DNA from: Diphasiastrum complanatum
Taxonomy: Eukaryota; Streptophyta; Lycopodiopsida; Lycopodiales; Lycopodiaceae
Reading direction: 5' to 3'
Length of the DNA stretch: 64,000 nucleotides
Assembly: GCA_029204225.1 (NCBI GenBank)
Contig: MU832210.1
Location: forward strand, 1 to 64,000
In this document: positions 46,068 to 56,804 of the stretch, in pieces
Numbering within the stretch: the first letter of the stretch is position 1
Layout of the letters: each line of letters starts with the position of its first letter
Program-made: the position numbers and the translations under genes
Notes under the pieces: generated by a model
Databases searched by the model: none
Seen by the model: the letters and a program-made list of their open reading frames with translations, nothing else
Told to the model about the DNA's origin: nothing

Positions 46068-47075
46068 AACTCACCAGAACTCGCAGAAACAATGCATTCA
46101 ATTGAAAGACAATCATAAAACAAACAAACTCATGAAATATAATGTCTGAGGTAAATGGTCCATATACTACCAGTGTGATCTTTGAAAGTAAATATCAAGG
46201 TGAATGGTGTAGATTAAATCTTATATTTTTAGAAGTAGTGTTGGGGGTATTCCCAACATATTATAAATAAATAAAATCGGAAGTAGAAATAGTTGCGAGG
46301 GTCGTGGCATCCTGCGTGTATAAGTCAATGGTCCAATGAGCATGCAAGTCAAGTTGCAAATAGAATAAAAGACTTGGGCCTTATTATTAATTAAATAAAA
46401 CTTGAGACCACAATGTCAAGTTACTAAACTTAGTCTAAATCTTCAAAGTTGGGTCCAAATTGAAACTCACATGTATCATGTGATTTATAATGTACTTTTA
46501 AAGACCCTAGGATAAGATTGGACCCAAGATGAATGATGTAGACTAAAACTTATTTTCTTAAAAGTAGCCAATAGGATTTTGGGGCAAGGGTCTTCCCCAT
46601 TGATAAAAAGACACCTCTTGTACCATATTTCCATGTGTAATGAGAAGGAGAAAATTCTACCATTTTTTGGAAGAAAAGCATCCTCATTTGCTATTCAATG
46701 CTTGCTATTGCTATTGTTGGTCTCCATTTGCTTTCAAGTTCATACTTTCTTGGTTTCATTAGTTTATGTTGTCGTAAAACGTGGGGATGACCGGCAGCGG
46801 AAGCTCGAAGCTTTGAGGCATGTAGGAATGTAAACGCAACAGTTAGCAGTAGAAATATTCAAGAAGAATGATTCATACAAATTGTGCAAATGAACGATAC
46901 AATAGTAAGACAAAAATTGCACTCTGATTAATATCAACAGTGAGTACAATGGCTTGAAGTAATAACTTCAGCTTGTTGAGACTGGCTACAGATAACTCTG
47001 ATTAAAAAAGAACTTACTTACATAGCTTGATTCAGCTAGTACATATATTTCCAAGTGTCGATAGACAAATATCTT
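46068..47075. repeat. Possible LTR start and a 41-bp direct repeat; no gene
   Basis: TGTTGGGGGTATTCCCAACA at 46239-46258 is the inverted-repeat type of LTR start seen in many plant copia elements. GATGAATGATGTAGACTAAA-like sequence flanks it on both sides (46198-46238 and 46528-46567), a direct repeat about 330 bp apart. No PBS or second LTR is found. Frames at 46579-46949 show no motif. Confidence 0.35.
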
Positions 47076-47225
47076 ATAAGCTTTAAATGCCTCTAGAGTG
47101 CAATTTTTACTCAAGTTTTGGCATTTAAGGCCTCTGATTAAATGCCTCCGAAGGTGCAATTTAATCAGAGGCATTTAAGGCTTATATATTAATTTAAATG
47201 CATTTAAGGCCTCTGATTACTCAAG
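47076..47225. repeat. Inverted and direct repeats of a CATTTAAGGCCTCTGATT unit
   Basis: GGCATTTAAGGCCTCTGATT (about 47120), its inverse AATCAGAGGCATTTAAGG (about 47163) and GCATTTAAGGCCTCTGATTA (about 47200), with TACTCAAGTTTT before the first and after the last. This could form a stem of about 18 bp. Confidence 0.75.
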
Positions 47226-47343
47226 TTTTGTATATGTACAAAAGTTGGTAACCGCTAACCACCCTTGGGATATTTGGTTGTCCAACTATTTTTAGGGTTG
47301 ATAATAAGTTGGTGACATTGGTCTGCCAATGCAGGAAAAATCT

Positions 47344-47444
47344 GAAAAACCCGAAGGTGCCCTTAGACTGAAGGTATGAAAAACCCGAAGGTGTCTTTAG
47401 ACTGAAGGTATGTAAATCCCGAAGGTACCTCTAGAGTGAAGACA
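47344..47444. repeat. 34-bp tandem repeat, three units
   Basis: GAAAAACCCGAAGGTGCCCT.. at 47344, 47378 and (diverged) 47412, each ending CTGAAGGTAT or similar. Confidence 0.9.
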
Positions 47445-48205
47445 AAAAAATGCAAAAAAGACAAAGGTGTCTGTAAAAATGGTTTCTAAAGCATTCTGGC
47501 CACTGTTTTTTAGGATGCTCATTACTTGAATGATTTGTTTAAGGCTGAGCATAAGAAATCTAACATATGTTTCTCCTTTAACAAGTAAAATGAGCAGGTG
47601 ACCTAACCTCCACTCTCTCTCTCTCTCTCTATACTTCTATCATCCATCTAACTCTCTCTCTCTCCGTCTCTTTTTCACTACAAATCATGATGTATGTGTG
47701 GTTAGTGTAGGGGACTGTAGTATTAAAGGTGGTAGTGTTAATCTTTCATATCTAAAACCCTGGTCAAATGTGATTTCAACTGTTTGTTTTAGGACTACCT
47801 AAAATTGTGAAACCTCTGGAATGTTTTTAAATTAGTGGTATGTATTTAGTTGTAGGAGGTAGTATATGTGACCAATACTAGGAGCAACAAGCTAAAACAT
47901 GAAGGAAACTTCATTAGTTGAAAATCAGAGTCCTGATAATATTTCAAGCACTTAGGTGAGAGAAATTAGTGAGAATTCCTTGGAATTTGAATTGTAAAAA
48001 AAAAACAATACAAAAAATATTTTTAGTGTTTTCAAAATTTATGGATTTAGCTTAACTAACATCAAATGTATTATGTGAGTTATTTTCAAAAAAGTCAATT
48101 TAGACTATCAAAAAACCATAAATATTTTGTGTATTTTGTTCACATGAATATTTTCAACTTTTTAGGTAAAAAGAGTTATTTTTTTGGACATGGTGTATTG
48201 ATTTT
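47445..48205. other. No gene; short CT-rich microsatellites at 47610-47665
   Basis: Two (CT)n-like runs interrupted by TATACTTCTATC, then AT-rich sequence. Nothing recognised. Confidence 0.5.
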
Positions 48206-48210
48206 TTGGG

Positions 48211-49130
48211 TCAAAATGGATATTTTTTAAATAAATCTTTTTGTAATTTTCGGGAATTTTTTGTGAAAAAACATGTTTTTGGGCAAAATTTCAAAACTGA
48301 AAAATGGTTACATTTTTTTTTAGGATTTTGACCCATTTCAAAAGATTTCGCATTAATGGCACTAACGGTTCGAAAAGAAGGAATATGAGGATACTCTTGG
48401 GATAATTGTTTTCGAGCCTGTAAATTGTGTATGCCCCCAAGAACTAAAACAGAAAAATCAAAATTTGCAACATCGTTGCATTCTGAGGGATCAACCAAAA
48501 CAACAAAAGGAGTTACTATGGCCTATGTATGATCTTTAACTTTTATTTTTAATTTATGTACATGTGTCTCATTAGGTTCTCTTACTTCCATTGGCCTATC
48601 ACACTGATCTATATCCAAAATTAGAGTTGTTTCTCTAATTTTTTTTGTTTTATGAATATTAGTCTAGCAATCTCAGAGCTGTCTTGTAGGGGACTGATGG
48701 AAGCACCAAGTAAACAGTGTATGCCCCCAAGAACAAAAAAATGATATGAACCTAAAATAGAAAAATCAAAATTTTCAACATCGTTGCATGTTTAGGGATC
48801 ATTCAAAACAACAAAAGGAGTTACTATGACCTGTGTATGATCTTTAAATTTTATGGTTAGATTATAAACATGTGTCTCATTAGGTTCTCTTACTTCCATT
48901 GTCCTATCTTCTGTTATTGGGTCAACATGTGGCCTATCACACTAATTTATATCCAAATTTGAAGTTGTTTCTCTATTTTTTTTCGTTTTATGAATATTTT
49001 TTCTTAATTTGGCAATCTCAAAATTGTCTTGTAGGGGGCGGAGGAAAGCACTAGGTAAAGACAACAAGGATCCATTCACATTTTTTTTGCTTTCAGCTGA
49101 AGGAATGAATTTATGGCGATGTGTAGCCAT
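48211..49130 (-). pseudogene. Decayed gene with GGIH motif and 290-bp internal tandem duplication
   Basis: Minus strand, in order: HKFIPSAESKKNVNGSLLSL, PSAFLRPLQDNFEIAKLRKN, a stop, RTMEVREPNETHVYNLTIKF, KDHTQVIVTPFVVLNDP, a stop, CNDVENFDFSILG.. FFVLGGIHCLLGA. A second, longer version of the same segment follows: DPSECNDVANFDFSVLVLGG, IHNLQARKQLSQEYPHIPSF and RTVSAINAKSFEMGQ. The hydrophobic strand plus GG.H...A pattern resembles a ParB/sulfiredoxin-type fold, and I recall it next to LAWDHN motifs (see 26404-26660). The duplicated unit starts at 48429 and 48719. Stops and frame changes mark it as dead. Function unknown. Confidence 0.4.
48429..49057. repeat. Tandem duplication of about 290 bp
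   Basis: GTATGCCCCCAAGAAC begins at 48429 and 48719. The copies share CAACATCGTTGCAT, AACAACAAAAGGAGTTACTATG and CATGTGTCTCATTAGGTTCT. The second copy has a 35-bp insertion (TTCTGTTATTGGGTCAACAT..). It lies within the decayed minus-strand gene. Confidence 0.92.
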
Positions 49131-49438
49131 GGTTTTTGGGTTGAGGATTCAGAAATATTGTGTGATTTTTATTTTTTGAATGAGGGGCAACTACAGTGGC
49201 CCAACATTTTCAGTGACTGGTTTTGTGACTTGAGCAGTGTAGAAGCAGGTTTGCGAGGTCCCAGAGATACAGATTTAGAATTTTGTAATGAATACACCGG
49301 ATCTTTCCCCTCTGCACTAGTAACTAGCACCAATTTTAAGCATTGCTTCATGCTCTGGACAAAAACAAAAAACAGTTTATAGTATAATGAGCGAAGGAGT
49401 TTATATTAGTTATGCTCAGCATAGCTTTCAGTGTAGTC
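49131..49438. other. No gene recognised
   Basis: Overlapping openings on both strands at 49113-49382 have no known motif. GTTATGCTCAGCATAGC at about 49410 echoes the palindrome of the 27.1-kb array. Confidence 0.4.
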
Positions 49439-49439
49439 G

Positions 49440-50001
49440 AACCCATACTTCTATGAAAATCCTTTAACAACTAACCTTGCCTTGTATAAGTGTCTGATTC
49501 TTCCGTTTAGCTACACCATTGGACTGAAGTGAGTAGCTTGTTGTGAATTTTTTATGTATTTCATTGGCCTTACAAAACTCTTTAAATTCAGTCGAGATAA
49601 ATTCTCCCCCTCCATCTGTGCGTAGAGCTTTAATCTTCCTCTAGGTCTGTTTTTCAGCAGACACCTTGAACTGTGTGAAGAACTTGAATGCCTTTGATTT
49701 GTTCTTCAAGAAGTAGGTTGCAGTCCTTTGAGAGAAGTCATCGATGAAGGTTAGGTGGTATAGAGCTCCCCCGTTAGAAGCAGTCGGCATCGGGCCACAT
49801 ATATCGCTATGTATAAGATCGAGCAGGCCCTTGGAAGTATGAACTGAGTCCAAAAAGAATGGAGTTCTTGCATGCTTGCTGATTATACAGCTTTCACATG
49901 GAGAAGTTGGCTTGCCAACAATAAGTAGAACTTGTACTAGTTTCTGAGTTGACATTTGTTGAATACTTTTGAAATTCAAATGGCCTAATCGGAAGTAGAA
50001 G
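49440..50001 (-). pseudogene. Copia E: integrase, broken by an LTR
   Basis: Minus strand: RLGHLNFKSIQQMSTQKLVQ, CESCIISKHARTPFFLDSVH, LLDLIHSDICGPMPTASNGG (Asp 1), YHLTFIDDFSQRTATYFLKN, a stop after AEKQT at about 49641, then ALRTDGGGEFISTEFKEFCK (Asp 2) and SNGVAKRKNQTLI, where Lys replaces the catalytic Glu. It ends near 49445. Its upstream part is cut off exactly at the LTR boundary at 50002. The open minus frame running to 50093 is a chance fusion of LTR and integrase. Confidence 0.9.
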
Positions 50002-50310
50002 TGTAATGACCCTAAGGCACAACCCCTAAGATGAGGATAGGAGAACACCATAAGAGACCAAACCGCCCAACCAATCCTAGATCTAGCCCCCAAGCCATGC
50101 CATGTGAAACAAGAGGAGAAGAGAGAAACTGGTAATCTAGACCCCAGTATGTCGACGGGAGAATCCCTACCTCATTATATAGAGAGTAGAGTCATGTGTA
50201 TGAAGCCATGCAGGTCAACTATAAATAGGTCTCATCTCTTCATGCAGTCCTCCTTCATGCACCCCAAGTGGAACGATGAGGTAGCCCCAAGCGAAGACGA
50301 AAACCATTGG
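50002..50310 (-). mobile_element. B-type LTR (solo or 3' LTR) inserted in copia E
   Basis: Read on the minus strand, it matches the 3' 300 bp of the gypsy B LTR (33720-34021), including CTATTTATAGTTGACCTGCA, GGCATGGCTTGGGGGCTAGA and CTATCCTCATCTTAGGGG, and ends ..TCATTACA at 50002. No PBS follows its end. The weaker 5' part may extend to about 50450. Confidence 0.8.
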
Positions 50311-51140
50311 TGAAGATGTCTAAGATAGCCAAAATTATGGAATAATAGGACGAGTTGACAACCAAGCCCTTGTACCTAGAGCTGCACAAGAAAGAAACCG
50401 AGCTTGATGCAACGTCAAAGATGCTAAAAAGGGTGAGTTTCTGCACGAGCTACCGAGTCTCCTGCAAGCGATTTGAGCTGAAAGTGAGAAGTTTCTCAAA
50501 AGAAAGAAGACATGCTTGAGCAAAGAGGGGGGGAAGAACCCACACAGTGATGAGGTGTTGAAAAGATAGAGAGATGCAATCTACCAAAAGATGGCAATGG
50601 TTATAAAGGAACCAAGAAGATAAAGCATGAGCGACTCCCAAGAAAAGCTGAAAGTGTAGAACAAATCATTGACATAAGACCCTCACCTCTACAAGAAATG
50701 GGTAGTAGAGTCTGATTCTGAGCTAAATTGGACTCCATAGCATCTAGAGAACCAGGGCCCAAAAGGTAGCCAAAAACATCCATAATAGAGCTATGAAAGA
50801 AAAAATTAATAGAAAGTTCTGAGTAGAGGAAAAAGTCTGCAACATGCAAGAAGGACGCTAGATGAAACAAGTGGTCAAGAAACCATTCACAACCAGAGTG
50901 TCGCCCAATTGAGGAAGCGAATCTGAATGAACAACATCCTCCTGGAGAGCCAAACAAAGAAAAGCAGAACTGGAAATAGCAGAATCAAAAGAAACATCCA
51001 AAATGTGAATGTAATTCAAAGGAGCAAGGAAGCCTTGAGGAGGAACAAAGTTAGGGGGAAGACCTATTAGAGACCACACTGAACACGGGCCACAGTTTAA
51101 TAGACAAACCAATGAAGCCATCTCACATGTTTAGTATAAA
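50311..51140. other. No gene recognised; possibly internal part of an LTR element, minus
   Basis: Moderately GC-balanced with several minus-strand openings (50255-51121), for example MASLVCLLNCGPCSVWSLIG. No domain motif. It lies on the 5' side of the minus LTR, so it could be its internal region. Confidence 0.3.
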
Positions 51141-51365
51141 CATGTTCGATAGTGACAACATGATGACTCATCTACACAAGCTCAGAGGAATCAAAAAATA
51201 GTTGTAGGCTGAAGGTGCATCTGCTGAAAAGTATCAGTTTTTATACACCATACTAACCAGCATCCCCAAGAGTAATGATCCATTGGTGATGTCAGTAGAA
51301 AGCATGGAGGAAATTCGTGCTTTCATTTTGTCATGAGAAGCTACTCCAAGAGGAGATCAAAATAT
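51141..51365 (+). pseudogene. Copia gag fragment
   Basis: The plus strand reads MTHLHKLRGIKK then AEKYQFLYTILTSIPKSNDP and LVMSVESMEEIRAFIL, the middle of a copia gag (IP.S.DPLVMSVES). Stops interrupt. It is cut by the LTR X copy. Confidence 0.6.
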
Positions 51366-51783
51366 CAAGGGTTAGGCTAGAATTGTAAATTAGGACAAAA
51401 GAACTCAATTAGCTTCTTTATTACATGTTGGATTTTCACTCTCTCCATAGTAATGCCTTAGAATTCAAGTTTTGGGAGCTTATTGGCAATCTCGACTTCT
51501 ATCACTATGTACTTTGTTTCTTTTGTGATGCTAATAAAATTTAAGTCTTCAAAACTTTCTTCTCAGTCCACAGGCCATACAGAAGGTCGTACCACATGTG
51601 TGGGTCTCGGATCTCAGTCAAGTAAATCAATGATTTATGATTGCTATTGATTAATGTGTGTAAAATTGCTAATCTAGATCTTGTTTTTGACATCTAGTTT
51701 TGCAGTCAATTGATAATCAATCAATCAATCCCTATTGGGAGTAATTAATAGGCTCACGTAAGGTCCAAAATATTGTACTTCAA
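51366..51783 (+). mobile_element. LTR X, copy 2
   Basis: Matches 18427-18872 in ordered patches and ends TTGTACTTCAACA at 51783. The next bases (AAGAAGTTGG) are not a PBS, so this is a solo or 3' LTR. Being downstream of a same-strand gag scrap does not by itself prove they belong together. Confidence 0.65.
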
Positions 51784-52715
51784 CAAAGAAGTTGGCAAAG
51801 GAAGGCATGTTGAGGTCAGATTCCTAGTCTTATAGTCTAATTACATCTTATCTCACCACCTCCAGGTGCAATTCAAATTCTATTGGTTTGTTGTTTGCTT
51901 TTGAGACAATAGTGATAGTTTCTGTGGACTACTTCAGAATAGTATGGCATCACAAAATTTCCTCAATTTAGCAACAAGAAAAACTTAGATAGCTACCTCC
52001 TTGCTCATGCTAATGCCAACATTGATGCATGTCTCATCCTCTGCTATCCTCAAAGCACATTCCCTAGTGCTCACTTGCCTTCAAAATTTAGATCGACTAG
52101 CACTCAACTGCATAAGGAGTAAACCAAATACATATTGTCCCTTAGATGTGAATATCAACTCCTTTTGTAGGGCAAAGCTGCCAAAATACCTAACAATTTC
52201 AAAGCTTGATTTGATGAAGCTCAATCGGGCTACAACTCCTCCAACAAAGGCTATTTGTAAGCGAAATTCAAAACCTTGTGTGAAAGAAAATTTAGAGACT
52301 CCAACAAAGCTAAATAAAATTGACCAAGGATCGCATCTTTTTATGTTATTCAGAATGCTATTGATATCTATCTACACTAATTCCACCTATAATCATGCAC
52401 AAATGAGTCGTTGCATGAATTCATTGCTCAGACGTCTCCGTCCGACATGCCAAACTAGATGTTTTGTTAACATGCAAAGTGAGTGTTTTGTTATCATGTT
52501 TTTATGGTTTATATAGAATAAAGCAAATTTTCTATGCATGAAGACTATTCAACCCTCCACCAAGGTCTAGACCTTAAGTGTTCGGACCACCACCAAATTT
52601 GAGCCTTTAACATCGACTTTCTTCCAAATTCCATTGATCTAACTCAACAAATAGAATTGCCTATACAAGGCAAGGCCAAAAACCCTAAAAGAAACCTTAA
52701 AAAATTGAAAAACTT
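51784..52715. other. No supported gene; unassigned ORF 52001-52516
   Basis: A plus frame of 171 codons starts at 52001 (MLMLMPTLMHVSSSAILKAH) and is rich in Leu, Asn, Thr and Ser with scattered Cys. It shows no motif, splice signal or repeat match. It could be a chance opening in CT-rich sequence. Confidence 0.25.
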
Positions 52716-52718
52716 ACA

Positions 52719-53051
52719 CACTCTCTCTCTCTCTCTCACTCTCTCCTCGCTCTTTCTCTTATATTGTAATGCATCACGAGATTATATACCTCATCTCTCT
52801 CTCTCTAAAACTTATCTTTGTACAAGGTTCTAAAAGCACATTCTCTCTAAAATCAAGGTGTGAGATTTTTAAACCCACTACTTTTCAAGTACCCTTCAAA
52901 TACATTTTAGGGCAGACAAGAAGTTCCAAAACGCATCTTCTCTACCATAGGAAAACATTCTTCTCTCTTTCACTCAGTCACTCTCTCTCTCTCTCTCTAT
53001 CTCTCACACACACGTGAGTTATGTTTCAGCGCTTGTCATCGTTTTCTATAT
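52719..53051 (+). promoter_or_regulatory. CT-rich 5' region of the 53-kb gene
   Basis: (CT)n tracts at 52719-52760, about 52790-52806 and 52979-53012 precede the ATG. CT/GA-rich 5' UTRs are common in plant genes. ACACACGTGAG near 53006 is ACGT-containing. No certain TATA box. Confidence 0.4.
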
Positions 53052-53782
53052 ATGGAAGCTACTGATGCTGACATGGGTGAACAGGCAGGGACTCTACCGC
53101 AAGAGCAACAATCAGGTTAAAATTTATCTTTTATTCTTTGTACATTTTTAGAGTAACATCATTTGAACGGAAAGATAGAGCGGAGAAGAAGTATTTCGCT
53201 AATAGTTTAGCGATGACCATCACTGGGCGTCATTGATTACAAGGAAAGAGAGGTTTTGAGAGATAAAAACCTTGAATGATTAGTTTAGCGATGACCATCA
53301 CTGGGCGCCATTGATTACAAGGAAAGAGAGATAAAAACCTTGAATGATTAAACTTTGTCGTAGCATCATCAGAGGTGTCATATTTATGTTTGAAAAATTA
53401 AATGTTTGTGAAGCGGATATTGCTATAGCATCAATAGATAGTGGTTATAAATCTTGACAAAAGTGCAATCTATGTGTAAACAGGGGGTGGTACTGCAGGT
53501 ATCTTGCAGTTCAAGAAGAAGTTCGTCGTAGTTCCTTTCGAAATTGTAAAGCCCATGATAACTGAGGATACTTCCATCAACAAAATTAACGATCACATTG
53601 CGAGCAAGCCACCAATATCAACCCCAACCATACTCCATCCAGACAACATTAAAACAACCGAATTTGATCGTGGGGTGGGATACTTTGGGCTGCCCATTGT
53701 TGATAGCATAATGATCAAAACCGCAGGGGGAGGTTCTATCAAAGTGATTAGATCAGAAGGTGCCGTCAAAAGCGTAGATTAA
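53052..53782 (+). CDS. Two-exon host gene, 120 aa, unknown function
   Basis: Exon 1 is 53052-53115 (MEATDADMGEQAGTLPQEQQ, then S) with donor TCAG/GTTAAA. Exon 2 is 53484-53782 after acceptor GTGTAAACAG/GG. Phase 1 joins cleanly as Gly. The protein continues GGTAGILQFKKKFVVVPFEI, then IASKPPISTPTILHPDN, DRGVGYFGLPIVDSIMI and GGGSIKVIRSEGAVKSVD, ending in TAA. It is soluble, with no signal peptide or membrane segment: a Glu/Gln-rich N-terminus and a beta-prone core. The 368-bp intron holds a 78/68-bp duplication. The preceding CT-rich 5' region fits a plant gene. It is undisturbed by stops, unlike all nearby sequence. I recognise no family; a captured gene fragment is possible. Confidence 0.6.
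53203..53348. repeat. Intronic tandem duplication, 78 and 68 bp
   Basis: TAGTTTAGCGATGACCATCA begins at 53203 and 53281. The second unit lacks 10 bases (GGTTTTGAGA). Both end in CTTGAATGAT. Confidence 0.95.
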
Positions 53783-55109
53783 GATCGATAAAAGCTAAGA
53801 GGGAGCATTCTCAGAATTTGTAGAGTAAATCTATGTGATTCAGCTACATACTTTCGTTTGGCATGCTTGTTACCAAAGCTTTTGTCTCCACGTTGGCTTA
53901 GTGTTTGGATTAACTTTTCTTTGAGCACAACAAATTTTTTTTTCCCTACTCTTTTACTGTTGCCGTTCCAGAACGACTGGGATTAACAGTGCTAGAATGT
54001 CATGTTTCTGGAGAAAGCCCATTACACATCAATATGTTTTGTTATGGTTTTGGACAAGCTGTTGGTTAGGATAAAAACATAGTTGCAACAGCCTTGTGAA
54101 ACATCAGTAGCGTTGGATCAGAACGTAAGAGAATGTGATCCAAATTCCATCAATGAATGTGAATCTAAAGTAGATGCTTTGATGTGTCTCGCATTCTGTT
54201 GACTGGGTTTGCATTTTTTTATGTTCACTCAACCCATTGTTTGTGGCTTTACACTTATAACATAAGTACCCAGTGCAGTGTTTCATTTTGATATGCGAGG
54301 ATTGCATTCACTATAAGGCAACATGTGGCTGTGAATAGCATTTACTTGCATGCACTTTTATGTTCATTTGCTCACTCAACATAAGTTTCACTAGAATCAT
54401 TTCTCAAAACATTAAATCAATGATCAAGGTGCTACCATACAACAAAGTCACAAAAGCTTTAAATTCATGTAACATGGTGAGCATTGTGGAACGTAACATT
54501 TGCACACCGAACGAATAGAGTCGTTTAAGTTAGGAGTGTAGAGCATCATCCATGCCTACCATCCAATCAAAGGAACCATGAAGGTACTATTGAGGTATCA
54601 CATGTGAGCTAAATAATTTAGCTTTCATAGGAGAGTAGAAAATGACTCCAAATGGAAAGATGGGAGGCAAATAATGTGTGAGGCATAAATCATGTTGTCA
54701 AGGTATAGTTGAATGATGTACGATGCGATAATATCGTGAGGCTATGTTGTTATGATTGAGCATCATTGTCTTACAAATACATAACTTTCATTTATCTCAT
54801 AATGATTGCATATAGTGACATCATTCACATGCTCTTTCATGGAACATTCTATCACGTGTGCTCCCAACTTTCAAAGACATTGCAATTTACACCACAAATG
54901 ATTGTGGTATGTCCAACTCACCCACAACTTTGGCACATTCTCTAACTTGGGTAGTGTCCTCCTTTTCCATATCGGAAGCATGCCATGAAATCATCAAGCT
55001 TGCTTCCCTCTTTCTTGATCCTCAAGCATTGAGCTTTAGTTCTCTCATTAACTCTTTATTATATTTATTATTATCATATATCTCTCATGTTGGTTGAACC
55101 TATGAAAAT
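53783..55109. other. 3' flank of the 53-kb gene, then unassigned sequence
   Basis: The first few hundred bases are probably the 3' UTR. Openings at 54104-54307 (minus) and 54858-55097 (plus) have no motif. A minus-strand stretch near 54880-55000 reads LMISWHASDMEKEDTTQV-like text without recognised homology. Confidence 0.35.
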
Positions 55110-55399
55110 TGAGCAAATATTGACTTAAGGCCGACTTGGAGGCCTACAAAATAGTTTGACAATAAGTCAAAATTGACAACATAATCACATGGATTCAGGC
55201 AGCAATTATAGATAAATTGATCACCAAATTGGCATAAACACTATCCGTGCTCTTCATACTAAGTCGACAAGTGTCTATTACAATGTCACACATTCAATGG
55301 GTCCAAATATAACAAATATACAATGACACATGTGCTAAGATAACTTAAGCTTATCTTAAGCACGAAAATGAGAAGTTAACCAATATTTTAACTCTAACA
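55110..55399 (-). mobile_element. LTR F, minus, copy 2
   Basis: On the minus strand, AAGGGATGA (polypurine) is followed by TGTTAGAGTTAAAATATTGG at 55399, matching 41808 on the plus strand for about 95 bases. The inner boundary is not fixed. Confidence 0.55.
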
Positions 55400-56690
55400 T
55401 CATCCCTTAAAAACTAGCTAACTTTAACTATGGAGAGTTTTTCTCTAACCTCCTCAAACTTATCTTTACATAAGGTGTAGCAAGAATCTTGAATGAAACT
55501 GAAATTGAAACACCAAGGAGGAAACTATGAGCTTAATCTCCAACAAACACTCACATGAGGCAGCTCATGCATGTGCTCTTCAACAAGGACATTTTCAAGA
55601 ACTGGTGCAAACAAGATGATAAAGAAAAGAATAATGTCTTTGACCCGTTGTATAGAGAGTTTCCAGTGCCCTCCCTTGAAATGCACTTTTATAAAAAATG
55701 GATGGTGAGCTACATGGGAGGCATGGTGAGCCACCGCAAATCAGAGATCCGAGATGCGATGAAAGCTGGCAGATCTAGGACGATCTAGGCTGTCCCATGT
55801 GCACAAGAAAGACTAGAAGTTTGTGAGGAAAAAATCCACTAGATGTTCTTCACACCTACAATGTCAAACATTAATATCTTTACTTAGAAGTCTCTCATAA
55901 ATGAAGTGATACCTCAGTTCAATGTGTTTCGTACAACCATGGTAAACCTAAATTCTTGTTAGTTGGATTCCACTTTGACTATCCACATGATATTTTGTCA
56001 AATACACAACATGGTTTCCAATTGGTGTCTTATCATGTAGATTCACCAATATTTTGAAAATATTTAATTATCCTTTGCTTTCACAAAACATGATGCTTGA
56101 TTGCCTTGTAGGAAGCTAGACATCAATGCATATATCATTTTAAATGTATCAAGAGCTTTCTCTTCGCTTTTATATGTTCATATATCTCTCTCCTTGATTG
56201 ATATAGGTAAATATATCTCCATGTCATCTGCAAGCTTCGTCATTCTATGTGGATTGATTTCCACCACTTTCAACATCATCATACTCATGCATCTCATGAT
56301 AAATCACATCCTGACCAATGTAGTGCACCCTTGCCTTTGTATCATAGCATTTGTATACTTTGACCTTGTCATCACACCTAAAAATATGCATTTTGAGATG
56401 CCGTCAAACAAGCTGCTAAAAATATGCATTTTATTGATTGTGTATCCAATTTAATTCTAATTTGGTCAAGTATGTGTATTTATGCCCTACAACCAAACAC
56501 TCTAATATGTATGGTTCTTATTGGTCCACACAAATATGTATGCACAAGTTCATAAATTTTCTTTACACACCCTACACCCTTTTTTCTGAACTTCTCTTGA
56601 CGTTTTTTGCCATATATTCAAAATTTAAGTAGCCTATTCATCAATGCCCCATATGATTTTATAGCATCAAAGACCATGTCAACCTACATT
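55400..56690 (-). pseudogene. Copia F: integrase C-terminus to RNase H end, copy 2 (inverted)
   Basis: Reverse-complement match to 40690-41807, for example CACACCTACAATGTCAAACATT against AATGTTTGACATTGTAGGTGTG and the CATGATAAATCACrTCCTGACC segment. All frames are broken. Relative to copy 1 it carries about 370 bp of extra sequence at 55480-55845 inside the RNase H end. The plus ORF at 56101-56454 is antisense to it. Confidence 0.75.
55480..55845 (+). other. 370-bp insertion in copia F with a coding-like frame
   Basis: Absent from copia F copy 1 at about 41700. On the plus strand it reads MRQLMHVLFNKDIFKNWCKQ, FDPLYREFPVPSLEMHFYKK and SHRKSEIRDAMKAGRSRTI, then a stop at about 55788. Composition looks protein-like and unlike retroelement domains. 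It may be a captured exon or part of an unknown element. No target duplication is identified. Confidence 0.35.
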
Positions 56691-56804
56691 GTCCAACTAT
56701 AAATGCATAAAAATTATAAACTTCATAGCTTGTTTTTTAAAATTCATAAAAAAAACCCTAAATTGATGATCCATGTCCTTACCGAGACATTTATCTTTGT
56801 GAAA
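56691..56804. other. Short AT-rich gap
   Basis: Between the copia F copy and the stop codon of the minus-strand gene; probably includes that gene's 3' UTR. Confidence 0.4.

Noticed and set aside
49641-50093. 150-aa minus ORF read as a single gene
   Set aside because: Its first 31 codons are LTR sequence and the rest is copia integrase. The junction at 50002 is an insertion site.
52001-52516. 171-aa plus ORF as a gene
   Set aside because: No motif, splice context or homologue recognised; low-complexity composition. Kept only as an unassigned stretch.
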